From Selaginella moellendorffii (Eukaryota; Streptophyta; Lycopodiopsida; Selaginellales; Selaginellaceae): DNA of 64,000 bases. The position numbers and the translations under genes were made by a program. Below the pieces are notes generated by a model that made no database searches, was not told the DNA's origin, and worked only from the letters and a program-made list of their open reading frames with translations. This document shows positions 12,528 through 24,161 of this stretch, in pieces. Every line of letters begins with the position of its first letter. Position 1 is the stretch's first letter. Location: positions 1,348,230 to 1,412,229 of the forward strand of contig NW_003314300.1 in NCBI RefSeq assembly GCF_000143415.4. Direction: 5' to 3'.

Positions 12528-15500
12528 CTAGGTATATTCGTTCCCACGCGAGTTGCCTGTCCTTGTTACGGTTGACACTCCATCCACGAACTTAGTACGG
12601 AAGATAACGTTTGCGTTGTTAAACATCCCCTCTTTCAAAGAGACCACGATGAACTGAGGAACAAAGGAGATAGATGAGAAGTAGAATGTGACTTCAGCAC
12701 AAGCCAATACCTGGGAGTGAGGAAAGTGTGTCTTTATCATTCGGCCTATGTTCTGGGTGTGACTGAGGTCGAGTGCTGCGTCCACCTGATAGCGAATCTT
12801 GTAAAGATGCGATGAGGTTTGCTTCCTTACCTCGTCCAGGATGTAGATCGGAGCTGGTTTATAGAGCAGTAATGCCAGTATGATCGACAGTGCTATGAGG
12901 GAGCGCTGGCCTCCGCTTAGTTCCGAGAGGGACTGCTTCCACACCCCTCCAAAACCAACGCGAACCTCGAGGCCATCCAGAAAGCCGCAGCCTTCCGGAG
13001 GTTCCAGCTTTGCCATTGATCCCGGCAGCAATGTGGAGAAAATGGATCCGAAATCCCTGGTATTGAAAACAATGAAGCTGGGATGAAGCAAAATGGCTGA
13101 AGCTAGCTTACTTGTTCACGTGTTGCCAAGTAACTTTTAGAGTCTCTTTTTTCTTCTCATCAAGCTCCCTGATCACCGCTTCGATTTTCGCTTTATCATC
13201 CTGCCAGCAGCCGATGCACGTCACACGGCAAAGAAAAATTTCACGATTGGCTTACCTGAACTTGGCCTTTCTTCCTCAGCAGCTCACTACATTCTTGTTC
13301 AGCTTTTTCGAACATTGTCATGACCTTCGTGTTGACTCTTTTGCCGAGGCTACAAAATAGCACCGCTGTCAGTGAGGAAGAAGCTGTGATCTGCGCTTAC
13401 TTGTTCTGCTCAGCTTTCTTCCTTTCAAGCTCTTCTCGAGCACTTTTAGGATCGCGACTACTAAAGTCGTAGTCTGTGCCTGGCTTGCCAAAAAATTGTT
13501 TCTCAGTGTCAATCCATTTATGATCTTTTCGCAGCTTCTGCAATGTATCTGCACTGTTACGTTGATCTGTCTCCATGCGCTTGATCTTGACAAGGGTAAC
13601 AGGACGTCAACACCTGAAGTACAAGATTTTCTCCCTACCTCATTAGTGGTTCTTTTGATTTCCAAATTGGCTTCAGTTTGACTTTGACGCAGCTGATTCT
13701 GTTCTGTGACTAGAGCATTTATCTGAGAATCGCATTCCTTAAGTTTAGCTCTCCCGTGATTGAGCTGTTCTTCCGCGTTCCGATACTCTTCCTCTAGCTC
13801 CCTCACCTTAGAGGCAAAAATTAACATCCACTAGGAAATAATAAACCGAAGGTAAAACCTTTGACGCAAGCTTCTCAACACCAGCTTCCAGCTTCTTTAT
13901 TTGAGTCTCAGACGCGGTCCATTGCTTATGTAGTGCTTGCTTTTCTTGAAGGGCAGCCTCCTTTTCCATAATGAGTCGCTCTTTCAGACCTTCATGGTCC
14001 TATAAAACTTGTTTCAGACCAAAGGATAGAGAAAAAAACGATGACAAACCTTGAGCTCCTTAGATGCGGACGTCACTTCGCGCTTTACACTTTTTATCTG
14101 GGTATCTAAAGCCTTAAGTCGACCTTCACGACCTCGGCCATGCTCTGAAATTGCCTGCTCAAGGTTTTCTGCGGTACCAAGGCATTCTTTGTGATACTCT
14201 TCCTTTTTCTGAGCTTCCTTCTTCAAATTATCCAGTTCTGCTGCAAGAGCAGCTACTGCTTCACTAAGCTGCAGTACAGCACACCAAACTCAGACCACCT
14301 GATTGTTGAAAACAAGTTTTACCTTGTGATGCTCGCTTTGTTCTACACGCTTTTCAAATAGTGAAAAGTCATACTGCTTGAGGTCAAGTTGGGACTTCAA
14401 CTGTTGATATTTCTTGTGGATGGGACTCACTTTGGCAATCTACAATTTACTGATTAACTGGCTGCTTAAGGAGAAGAAGAGATAAGTGCATACCTCGGCA
14501 TCAACTTCTGCTAACTTATGCCGATGAGTACTTAGTTTTGATTCGGCTTCCGATAAAGCATGGAGCTGCTTTAATAGCTCGCCGCCGCCTCTGCAACATG
14601 GGAAAGTTATTAGCAGCTCAGCAATGTACAGTGAGCACGCACTTCCGGGAGCCACCAGTAAGTAAACCACTCGGTTGAAAGATATCACCGTCTAACGTAA
14701 CAGAAGCAGTCCTTGTATCTTTGTGAAACGCAACCTGCCAGATAACTTTAAAAAGGAACACAAAGTGCGAGACCCACCTGTTTAGCGACGTCCGTAGTCT
14801 TGCAGACGAAAGTACCACCAAACACAAATCCCATCGCAGCCTGTGAACAAGAATAAGGCGAATGTGCAATCGGACAAAATTACCTGAAGCTCGCGGTCGT
14901 AACCCACAAGCGAAAGCGCTGTTCTACAGTTTTCTGGACCTACCTATAAAACAAAGAATCAACAAATAGTATGCATCAACTGGTACCATGCTGGCCGCCG
15001 CATCTTGAACTCTGGATGGTATCGTGCTCGCTTGAATCTTGTTAAGCGGAATGATCGTAACCCTCCGGCGCAATTTACCTTTCTCAAGCAGCAGCTTACC
15101 AGTCTGTTCTGTATCCACAACAACGTTATAAAGTTTGCTTCCGGCTGCAACCTGCCATAAATAATTCAAAACATCAGTTAAAGCAGGAATAAGATAACAA
15201 ACCTCGAGTGCCACCACAGCTGTAGAATCGTCAACTCGTATAAGTCGGGCTACGACACCTTTTACCCGACGGCGATCAAAGTTATTGACGGGATCTTCGA
15301 AAGAAAACTCTACACCAACCAGACTGCTCCCAAGATTGCTAACTTCTTGTTTCAGAGTTTCAACCATCTCAAGCTCTTGCTTCCGACTCTGAGAAACAAA
15401 ACTTACGGCTAAACACGGAAGACAAACAAGTGAGAAAAGTACCTCTTCCAGTCGCTCCATGTGACCATTTTCATAAGTTACACCCTCCAATGTCTTTAAA

Positions 15501-17079
15501 ATCTTGTCGATTTCAGCTTTTCTCGACTGTAGTTCGACTTGCAGCGAAGACGCTTCTTTCGTTTTGGATTCCAGGGCCTTCTTTTTCTCTTTAAGCTCAT
15601 TGTCGGTGTGCAGGATTTTGGTGCTAACTTGCTTTAACTCTGTGCTAGCCCGCCCAACGGCAGCTTTTGCATCAGCAAGTTGTTCTGCCAGGGACTTCTG
15701 ATCTCCACCTCCGCCTTTCCCAGCTTGAACACTCTGAAAACACCAATTAAAGTTCAGAAAGCGGTTACCGCATTCCAGTACCTGGTATTCTGTTTCAAGT
15801 TCCTCCAGCAATTTTGAAAGGTTGTTTGTTTTTTCTCGAATCCCTGACGACTCGGTGTCTCCTTTTTGAATAGCGTTAACTTTCTGGTCTACAAGGCAGT
15901 CCAAATCGGCCATGTTCTTCAAAAGCTGCAAGGCCAGCAAAACACTTCAGGCCAAATTAGAAGAAAAAAAAAAGGTGCTTCGTACCCGCTCTGCTGAGAC
16001 TCTTTCGGCATCTAGTAGATCTTTCTCGTTTGTAAAAGCCGATGTTTCTTTGACAAGTGAACTTGAAAGCTTGTCAACAACATCAGCCAGACCTTTCATC
16101 TCTTGACCAGCTTTCTTTTCCTTCGCAGACGTTAATTCCCGAATAGTGGCCTCCTTATCTTGAATCTGTGCTTCGATAGTGTTTATAGTTTCCTGCAAAC
16201 CGTCTATCTTGGACTTCAGAGCATCTATCTCGCTGGTTCCCGCATTCTTAATCTTCTCAGCCTCCACGTAACGATACGCAGTGCAAAACCTGTCAAGCCG
16301 TTCTATGTCCTCGTTAGCTTTTGCCCACTGCATGTACTGGCACTTCTCCTTTTTGAGCTTGTCCAGTGCCGGAAGAATCTCCTGTTCGAGCATCTGATCA
16401 ATCTCGTTCACCTTAGTCTGCTTCTTCTCCAAGGTTTTCAGCGCTGCCACTCTTTTCGTCTCGTACATCCGGGTCCCAGCAGCTTCTTCCAGCATCGACA
16501 ATATCTCATGGGGCTTCATGTTGAGAACTTTGGTGATCCGGCCTTGCATGATCAGAAAATGCGGGTTGTTCACATTGAGCTGGACTGAATGGAAAAGATT
16601 CTGGACTCTGCTGGGCTGCGAAACATGACCATTGATAAGATACTTATTTCTTCCACCCACAACCACCTGTAAGCCGACCAAAGAGCCAGTAAGCTCATAA
16701 AGAAAAGAAAGAAAATATTCTAAGTAGAAAAATCCCAAAAGAACAAAGCAAGGGGCAATACCTGGCGAGTGACAGTGATCTCACTCATATCTTCAAATCC
16801 AATAGGACTTCGGCTACGATCAGAGTTATCAAAAGTGACCGAGACGGTCGCCTTGGTAACACCCGCCTGGCCCTGCTTGTAGACGAGCTCGTTGAGATTA
16901 CTGGCGCGGACCTGTTCCAGCTTGGTAATCCCCAGCACGAAGCAGATCGAGTCCAGGATGTTGGATTTCCCGGAGCCATTCAAACCGGTGATGGCGTTGA
17001 AGCAGGGATCGAAATTTGAGACGAAGGTGCTCGTCGCGTAAGATTTGAAGCCCTCTAGACTGATCTCCTTGACGAACAT
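12528..17079 (-). CDS. SMC2: Condensin core subunit SMC2 (CAP-E)
   Basis: Twenty exons joined by short GT-AG introns give an uninterrupted 1178-residue protein, the usual SMC2 length. Exons (high to low): 17079-16762, 16666-15986, 15925-15782, 15733-15443, 15388-15203, 15151-14987, 14943-14884, 14840-14778, 14734-14643, 14590-14494, 14439-14323, 14268-14050, 13999-13859, 13806-13639, 13585-13401, 13349-13256, 13200-13112, 13056-12831, 12785-12711, 12653-12528. The N-terminal ATPase half has Walker [10 protein letters not shown] (residues 32-40). Two long coiled coils flank the hinge (roughly 510-670). The C-terminal half has the ABC signature [11 protein letters not shown] (1080-1090) and Walker [14 protein letters not shown]. 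The opening [15 protein letters not shown] and the ending KFVDGVSTV identify SMC2 rather than SMC4. It pairs with SMC4 in condensin for mitotic chromosome compaction. An AACCCTAAA telo-box lies about 90 bp upstream of the ATG. Confidence 0.96.
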
Positions 17080-17304
17080 GGCGGCAACCTAGGCGCTCAC
17101 CTCTTGCCGCACCGCGCCGCTTCGCTACCCGGCATTCCTTCCCGCCGACTCCTCCTGAGCTAAGAACCCTAAATGTCGAAATGGCGGGAAATTCAAATGG
17201 CAAAAGCCAGAAGCTGACACGTGGTCACGATCCGACGGTTACAAAAAACGCGAACAGGGTAAAAAAAGGGTAAAGAAGCAAAAACACTGAATTTTTTTCT
17301 TTCT

Positions 17305-18411
17305 TCACTTTGTGTAGCCGGGGTCCGCGAGAACAGCGCTGGAGACCTGTTGTTCCTGGGCTTTGAGTAATTCCACAAATTCTCCCACGGTTTCATGAAA
17401 CTGCTCTAGTGCTGATGCTGGAAGAATGATTGCCGATCGATCACCACCAATTACCTGGGAAAAAAAAAAACCTTAGAAAAAAATTCTAGGAAATCAATCG
17501 CTCTAGAAAAAAAAACTATGGAGTGAGCTAGCGAGGAGATTAATGAATCGAATTGTGTGAAGTTTACCTCTGAGATTCGAAGGTACTGGCCCCGGGCATT
17601 GGAGCCGAGATCAAAGAAGAACTTTTTTTGCTCGGCTCGCAAAACTCTGGCAGTAGAGCTCATCCGACTCGTATCGCTGCTCGGAGGAGCTACGGTCGGG
17701 CCGTTCCTTACGGGTCCGTCATAGAATCCAGCGTTGATGGGCGACGACTCTGGAGCTCCAATCTTTGAGGAAAAAGAGGAAGATCAAACTTTGGAACTTG
17801 AGAAGAACTTGAGAACTTACTTGACGGTTCTCGATGGAAGACAAGAGCATTTGCGATGCCTCGTGAATTTCCGCTAGAACATGTCGGAATTGGACCCAGC
17901 CCTCGTCGGCATCGTTGCCAGAGGGAACGATGATCGTGCTTCGGACCGACGCTGCCGAGACTTCCGAGATCTATCAACATGGAAATTCATTCTCTTGTTC
18001 GAGCTCAAGAGTTCAAAGCTCCCCTCGAAAGGAAAAACGCTCATCACTCACCTTGAGAAACCGGCCTCGAGGATTCTCCCCAACATCAAAGTAGAACACC
18101 TGCGCAGGATCGATCGATTGATTGTGATGAATCTCTCTTAGGGAAAAGACACTAAAGCAAACCTTGGTATCCATCTGGAGCTCCTTGCTCTCGAACTTAT
18201 CATCCCCGTTAGAGTAGAGGTTGAAGAGATCCAAAAACCACACAATGCCGCTCTCCGGGACGATAATTGTGGAGCGCGAGGTGGTTGTCTTCTCCGAGAT
18301 TTTCAGGTATCGGCCGCGCGGATTCTCCTTGAGGTCGAAGTAGAAGAGCTTGTGCTCCACTTGCAAGCTCTTGGACATGAGCTCCACATCGCCTCCGGTG
18401 ACGCCATCCAT
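17305..18411 (-). CDS. PURA1: Pur-alpha-type single-stranded nucleic acid binding protein
   Basis: Five exons (18411-18163, 18099-18052, 17970-17821, 17762-17568, 17454-17305) encode 263 residues. Three PUR repeats are visible. The first (KLFYFDLKENPRGRYLKISE) is followed by RSTIIVP. The second (VFYFDVGENPRGRFLKISE) spans two exons. The third (KKFFFDLGSNARGQYLRISE) is followed by RSAIILP. Plant Pur-alpha binds purine-rich promoter elements (telo/Pur boxes), often with cell-cycle and translation genes as targets. The ATG at 18411 is used because the open frame further upstream has no earlier ATG. Two AAACCCTA boxes lie about 100-120 bp upstream, so the gene carries its own likely recognition motif. 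It is in the same orientation as SMC2, whose start is 226 bp downstream of this stop. Confidence 0.92.
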
Positions 18412-18705
18412 CGCAATCCGGGCGCTCGCAGCTCGCTGCCGCGGAGAATCTGCGAGAAGAAGCCTCAATCCGCCTCCATTTTTTCAAAACCGATCGCTCA
18501 CACGCCCCCAAACCCTACCGCCAGGCAAACCCTAGCTCTTGCGGTTTGTTCGCGGCAACCAAGCAACGAGATCGTGACACGTGTCAGGGCGGCGTCCTGT
18601 GTGGCAGTCAAAAGCTCGGCTTGCATTTAAACCTTAGGGCTTTCTTTAGCCTGGACATTAAAGGATCCACGTCATAACTGACAATAGTTATCGTGTAAAC
18701 TAGCA

Positions 18706-19264
18706 TTAGTTAATAGCTTCGTCTGGGATTCCATGAGGAGAGGGCCACGCGACGTACCTAGGGATTTGATCGCCAGGCATCAACACTGGCAAGATGAGAG
18801 ACTGTCAATGCAAGAACACACTTGATTAGCTCCTCGAGAACCAGGAAAAAAGTTCTTCCCACCTGTTTGGTGCACTTGGGTGGATCGATTTCGCAGCATC
18901 GATCGCCGGCGGCGCCATCAGCAGCGCCCGCGGAGGAACTCGTCGCGGATGAATCCATGGCGGAGCTCCGGTTTGCAGTGAGCCTGCCAGTGTGGCTCCG
19001 GATCTTCTCCCAGTGGTAGCAGCAAGAGAAGAGAGTACTCACTCCGAAAACGAGGAAGAGGATGAGCGCTGTGCCCAGAGGGAATCCCAGCGCTGGCCTA
19101 GTCGCGGCGGAGCCACTGGCGGCGATCGAAGACGACGCTGGCGGAGGAGCGCTCGATTCCTCCTCTGGAACTCTTCTGTGCGCGTTTCCCAAGTCTTCGA
19201 GCATCCCGCGGCTGCCATATCCTTCCTCGAGCAGCGCCATCAAGACTAGAATCCTCGCAGCCAT
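18706..19264 (-). CDS. Plant-specific small single-pass membrane protein (proline-rich in seed plants)
   Basis: Two exons (19264-18863 and 18801-18706) give 165 residues. After a variable N-terminus rich in Ser, Ala and Pro comes one transmembrane segment (about 60-80: ALGFPLGTALILFLVFG), followed by the cytosolic-looking motif CCYHWEKIRS (81-90). The second exon supplies the conserved tail LPVLMPGDQIPRYVAWPSP. This membrane segment, CCYHW motif and VLMPGD tail are the hallmark of a plant family usually annotated as hydroxyproline-rich glycoprotein-like or uncharacterised. The function is unknown. The acceptor at 18802 (TTGACAG) is chosen because it restores the VLMPGD tail; a nearer CAG would give an unrelated C-terminus. 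The start is the first ATG in the frame. Confidence 0.75.
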
Positions 19265-19552
19265 TGGAATCGATATCGTCTCTTCTCCCGCGTCGTCGAT
19301 CAAATGTGAGAGCTCCCGACATTAGAGTGATCGATCGCAGCGTCTCCCCATTAGGTAGTACCGGGATTTCCATAGCCCAGCGTTAAGAGCCGGATCGAGG
19401 GAGAATATACCCATTTTGACTATTTTGCAAAGGATTCACGTCACCAAACATTTGTTTTACCTCTTGTACATATCTACTCTGACGTTGCCTCGAAATCTTT
19501 CTTGGTTGTCGCTTCCATTCGTTGCCAGCTGGAATCGAATATTCAATTATAG

Positions 19553-21397
19553 TTACCCGGAGGTGACACCTTTAGTTACCTGTGTTAAAACCCTGTGGGC
19601 GAGCTCCAGGTCACCTTGAACCCGGCAAGAACTCAACAGGCTTTTCCAGGACAGTAACAAACTTCTACCCTTCCAGGGGTTTACATTTACAGTCACCTCC
19701 TGGATAAATCTCTCAGCCTCGTCTAGTAACCCCGCCCTTCCAAGCATGTCGACAAGGCAGCTATAGTGTTCCTCCTTTTGGCCCACGCCAAACTCCCCGT
19801 ACATTTCGGCCATAAAACGCCAGCCCTCCCGTACGCGCCCGCCGTGACTACAAGCTGAGATGATACCGACGAAGGCGATCTCGTCAGGCTGCCAGCCGTC
19901 CAATCCCATCCGTTGAAACGCTTCCAATGCTTTTTCCATATGCCCGTTTCGGGCAAATGCGACTACCAGCGCAGTCCACGCGAGGAGGTTTTTGGTGGGA
20001 ATCGAACAGAACACCTGGAAAGCGTCGCCTACCATGCCGTACTGGCCGTACATGGTGACAAGCCCGGTGGCGACTTTCACATGCTGGAGAAAGCCCGTAC
20101 GGATGGCCCTGTCGTGGATGGAGCGCCGGAAGAGGGTGGCGCCGGGCCCTCCGATCCGGCAGGCATCGACGGCCAGGATCATCGTGATGGAGTCGAGCTT
20201 TACGCCTTCCACGTCCATTTCGCGAAACAAAAGAATGGCCTCGCGTGGGAGATTGCTTTCGACGTAGACGCCGAGAAGGACGTTCCAGCAAGAGGCGGCA
20301 TTTGCCGTTTTCGTGATCTGCCGGAACAGGCAAGTTGCGTCGTCAAGAGCTCCAGATCTGCCAAAACAATTCACGAGAGAGTTTGCGACCCTCGTGTTTG
20401 CAAGATAGCCCGCCTCGCTCGCGACATTGTAGATGGTTCTCAAATCGCGAATCCTTTTGAAGTACGAGCAGCTAAGAACTGCGAGGAAGCTCACGTCGTT
20501 TGGATGAAACTCGCCCTCCAAAAGCAGCATCGCAAACACCTCCACTGCTTCTTGGGGCCGATCGTTCAGGGAGAACCCCGAGATCAAGCAGTTGTAAGAA
20601 CTCAAATCCCTGTTTGAGCAATCAACAACGAGCAAGCGTCTGGAATCGTCTACACGACCATTGGACGCAAATGCCCACGCCATGGCATTCCAGGAAACGG
20701 TGCTCTTGTCTTTCAGCTCTTGGAAAACCTTCGTTGCATCATCGAGAGCTCCGAATCGTCCATACATTGTGATCAGGGCATTTGCCACCTTCGTTTCTAG
20801 AGCATAACCAGAAGCTCCAGCTCTCGAGTGCATGAGCCTGCCTTTTCGAAAATCGTTTAGCCCCGAGCATGACTCGATAACTGCGAGAAACGTGATCCGA
20901 TCGGCCCTGACACCGTCGAGATCCATAAGCTGTGACAGTTTAAGAGCGCCTTTGTAATGCCCATGTCGGGCATTTCCAGTTATCAAGACGTTCCAAGCAA
21001 ACAAGTTGCGCTCTTGCATGCTGTCAAAAACAAGCTTAGCTTGATCAAGTTTTCCAGATTCTGCGTAAGCCATTATCATTGTCGTCTCCGAGACAACGTT
21101 CTTTTCAGGCATTGTGTCAAAGACAGACTTTGCCTCATCCAGATGCCCAGACCGGGCATACACTGTTAGAATAATAGTCCACGAGAAAACATTCTTGCTA
21201 GCAATTGCATCAAACACCCTCCTAGCCTCATCGATGCCCCCACACCTTCCGTACATCTCAATCATGAGATTTGCCGTAAAAGTTTGGTTCTTGCGATAAT
21301 TCTCCACAGCGAGCGAGTGGAGCGTCCTGGCCTCGACCAAACTGTTGCAACGGCGAATGCTGGAGACCAGATCTACAGTTTGGTTTGCTGCGGCCAT
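19553..21397 (-). CDS. PLS-class pentatricopeptide repeat protein (E-type, no DYW)
   Basis: Intronless, 614 residues, complete from ATG to stop. It consists almost wholly of tandem 31-36 residue PPR motifs in P/L/S order, for example NLMIEMYGRCGGIDEARRVF, NVFSWTIILTVYARSGHLDE and NLLAWTALVVAFARNGHMEK, ending in an ACSHGGRV motif and an incomplete E region with no DYW domain. Members of this class bind organellar RNA one base per repeat and recruit editing or processing factors, with a DYW partner supplied in trans. There is no obvious transit peptide, although the first 15 residues are short and uncharged. The stop is 288 bp upstream of the next minus-strand gene's start, and the divergent neighbour on the right is the B-box gene. 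Confidence 0.9.
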   Translation of the reverse strand: MAAANQTVDLVSSIRRCNSLVEARTLHSLAVENYRKNQTFTANLMIEMYGRCGGIDEARRVFDAIASKNVFSWTIILTVYARSGHLDEAKSVFDTMPEKNVVSETTMIMAYAESGKLDQAKLVFDSMQERNLFAWNVLITGNARHGHYKGALKLSQLMDLDGVRADRITFLAVIESCSGLNDFRKGRLMHSRAGASGYALETKVANALITMYGRFGALDDATKVFQELKDKSTVSWNAMAWAFASNGRVDDSRRLLVVDCSNRDLSSYNCLISGFSLNDRPQEAVEVFAMLLLEGEFHPNDVSFLAVLSCSYFKRIRDLRTIYNVASEAGYLANTRVANSLVNCFGRSGALDDATCLFRQITKTANAASCWNVLLGVYVESNLPREAILLFREMDVEGVKLDSITMILAVDACRIGGPGATLFRRSIHDRAIRTGFLQHVKVATGLVTMYGQYGMVGDAFQVFCSIPTKNLLAWTALVVAFARNGHMEKALEAFQRMGLDGWQPDEIAFVGIISACSHGGRVREGWRFMAEMYGEFGVGQKEEHYSCLVDMLGRAGLLDEAERFIQEVTVNVNPWKGRSLLLSWKSLLSSCRVQGDLELAHRVLTQVTKGVTSG

Positions 21398-22136
21398 GAT
21401 GGCTCATCACAAGAACCACCATAGCTTTCTCTTAGATCAGATTTTCCACTCAAGATCCAAAGTACCAAAAATTCAATTCTCCCTTCTTTCAAGGGCAAAA
21501 TGTCGATTGACACGCTGCAAGAGTGACGTGGCGGGGCCAGCGTAAAATAGGTCCAAAAGCGATTGCTGAGCTGGCAGACTTTTGCGCTTTTTCATTAGGC
21601 TTTGGGCTTAAACCCTATCCACACTCTCGTGCTCGCTCGAGGCTGGAATTGGCCGCCTCCACACCGCTCCCAAGCGATCAAGGCGATTAGATCGGCGCTC
21701 GCGGCCCTGGATCCTCCTCGCATCATCGAAATGCCGGCGCTGGCGCTGGGAATGGGGGTTGGGCGCTGCTAGGAAATCGGCGACGGAGGTGGGGTTTTAG
21801 TCTTAGATGCTGCTTGCAGAGATTTGCGGGGGAGGAATTCGCCTTCCAGATGGACTGCTCGCTTGCCACATATCGTTGCGGCCATCAGCTTGCGAGTTTT
21901 CTCTGGTTCCTCTACTCGCCGTCATAGAAACTTAAAAGGTCCTATCCAGGTACTTCACGAGAGAGAATATAGATCAAGTTCTTCTGGTCCACACAGGTTC
22001 TTCACGAAGCAAATCAAAATATCTGCGATAAGCCAACTTTACGCAAGTTCTTTAAATGACTTGAAAACGGAGGTTTTCTACACAGGTACAAGAGAGAAGT
22101 AGAAATAGTTCTAGAGAAGGAAAAGCGGGGACTTTG

Positions 22137-23895
22137 ATGGAGAGACCTTGCGACTTTTGTGGAGACGAACGAGCCACTGTCTACTGCAAGGCCGATGCTG
22201 CGCTCCTGTGCCTCTCGTGTGACCGCAACGTTCACGATGCAAACGCTCTCTCCAGGAGGCACTCGAGAACTCTGGTGTGCGATATGTGCGTCGTCCAGCC
22301 TGCTGTGGTTCGCTGTGGAGCGGAAAGCAAGGCCTTTTGCCAGGCCTGCGACGGCAAAAGACACGCAGAGTACCGAGCTATGCACCACAAGAGGCGCGCT
22401 ATTGTATCCTACACGGGATGTCCTTCGTCGGCGGAGCTTGCTCGGCTATGGTACTGTGATGTGTCCGATGAACCAGGTGGGAATGGAAGTGGAAATGGAA
22501 GCGGGAAGGGATCTACGTCTAAATGTCTGGAGACCTTTCAAGGCTGGGTACCGGCATCAAGTCAGTCGCAGCAGCAGCTCCACCACCCTTCAACTCCACA
22601 GGTAGCGTTTTGCTTTTCTTTCGAGGCTTTTCAAATGGTTTTTCTGGTTTTTTTTTTGTCTTTCTTTTCTTTCTAGAGCCGGGAGAAGAAGATCTTCCAG
22701 CAGCTGATGATCTTGCAAAATCGGCCCCCACAGCAGGGACTCGGGCATCAACAGCGAGAGAAAGCCATCACGCAAGCACAGACTTTGATGCCTCCACCTC
22801 CACCGAGGCCTTCGACGAGCAGCAGCAACGGTGTTGCGGAGATCCAGTACCAGACGGCTCAACTTGGCCTCCACAGCCCGTCCTCAAAGCCCGAGAGTGG
22901 CGAGATTTTTCCTCAGCAGGGTGAGAACGCCTGGAAGGCAGCGAGTCCAGACCAGCAGGTGCATTAAATTTTCTTGCTACCGTCTCTACTGACCAGGCCT
23001 CCAGCCGAATCTCGTCTTAGTTGGTTATCTTGCCAGCATCCAAAAGGTCGACTAACGCTGTCCAGCTGATATTTCTTGTTTCCAGCTTGCTGTTGCTAGA
23101 ATGCTCGTCATGTCGGGTCCTTTCTCCTTTACTTCTTTGTCGATACTCATAGTCTTATTTTTAATTCCTTTGCAGCTCTGGAACAACGCGCAGGACATGG
23201 GAATCGATGATATCTGCAAAGCGCTGACGGCTGACGACGTGAATGTCTTTGACAACTACGAAGATCTTTTCCTCTCGGCCCAGGACGCCGCTGGAACCCC
23301 GTTTCAAGACATTGGAATCGCGTGCCCGAGCATGGCTCCGGCCATGAGCTCCAAGAGCATGCAAAACGTAAGTAGTCTCTAGCCTAGAGGAGCTAAAAGA
23401 ACTAAAACTTTTCCAGGGATGCTCGAGCATGGACACTGCAAACTCTCTCCAGTCGGACGCTTCCGAGTCGGCGTGTAGAGGCCCTTTCCATCCGGCAGCA
23501 GCAGCGGGAAACGTCCAGTTCTCTCCGAGGCCGGCTTGCTCCAGTGGAGTGAGCGGAGATAGCAGTGGCACTGAGTACGCGGACTGTGCTTCGGTGTTTT
23601 ACTCGGCTGGAGAGCTGTGGAGCTCGACTAGCTCCGATCCTGCGGCGGCCTCGGAGGCAAGAGGGAATGCCATGCTCCGGTACAAGGAAAAGAGGAAAAC
23701 TCGCAAGTACGTTGGTCTTCCGTTTTGTTTCATTTGAGTTTTGTTTCTCACAAGTTTTGTCACAGATACGAGAAACGAATCCGGTATGAATCTCGCAAGA
23801 CTCGTGCTGATACAAGACGGCGGATAAAAGGCCGCTTTGTGAAAGCCGGGCAAGTCTACGACTATGATCCGCTCTCTACAACGAGAAGCTACTGA
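22137..23895 (+). CDS. CONSTANS-like B-box/CCT transcription regulator (COL9/10-like group)
   Basis: Five exons (22137-22601, 22677-22958, 23176-23367, 23417-23706, 23766-23895) encode 452 residues. A canonical B-box occupies about residues 4-46 ([20 protein letters not shown], then [10 protein letters not shown]), with a second, diverged one at 47-90 ([24 protein letters not shown]), followed by [13 protein letters not shown] Gln/Ser/Pro-rich centre includes [14 protein letters not shown]. The C-terminus is a full CCT domain split by the last intron: [20 protein letters not shown], then [20 protein letters not shown] domains contact NF-Y subunits or DNA, and B-boxes mediate partner choice in light and photoperiod signalling. 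The start is the ATG at 22137 directly before the B-box. The 5' leader (21.8-22.13 kb) contains a repeated CAGGT(A/T)CTTCACGA. Confidence 0.93.
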
Positions 23896-24161
23896 AATTC
23901 TTTTTGGAACTTCTTATATATGTATTGTAAAATCGTCTAAAGCTTCAAAAATGTTGTATATAATTTGCTGTATAATCCCATACCAACTTATTCAAGTATC
24001 CAAGTGCTTAATATCAATAACTCTTTCTTTTTGTTCTTCAGTACTTGCAAAAAAGATATTTTCTGATTAGATTATTAGATTACTATAAACTTATTTTTTC
24101 AAGAACGAGTAGCATGGAAAACATGTCTTTTAAAAAAAAAGATAATTTAATAGAGTATTTA

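Noticed and set aside
18412-18468. Extended N-terminus for Pur-alpha (19 extra residues)
   Set aside because: The extension begins at a TTG, not an ATG, and shows no conservation pattern. The ATG at 18411 precedes the first PUR repeat.
19913-20617. A 234-codon frame opposite the PPR gene
   Set aside because: Antisense shadow of repeated PPR codons. No start context or motif support.
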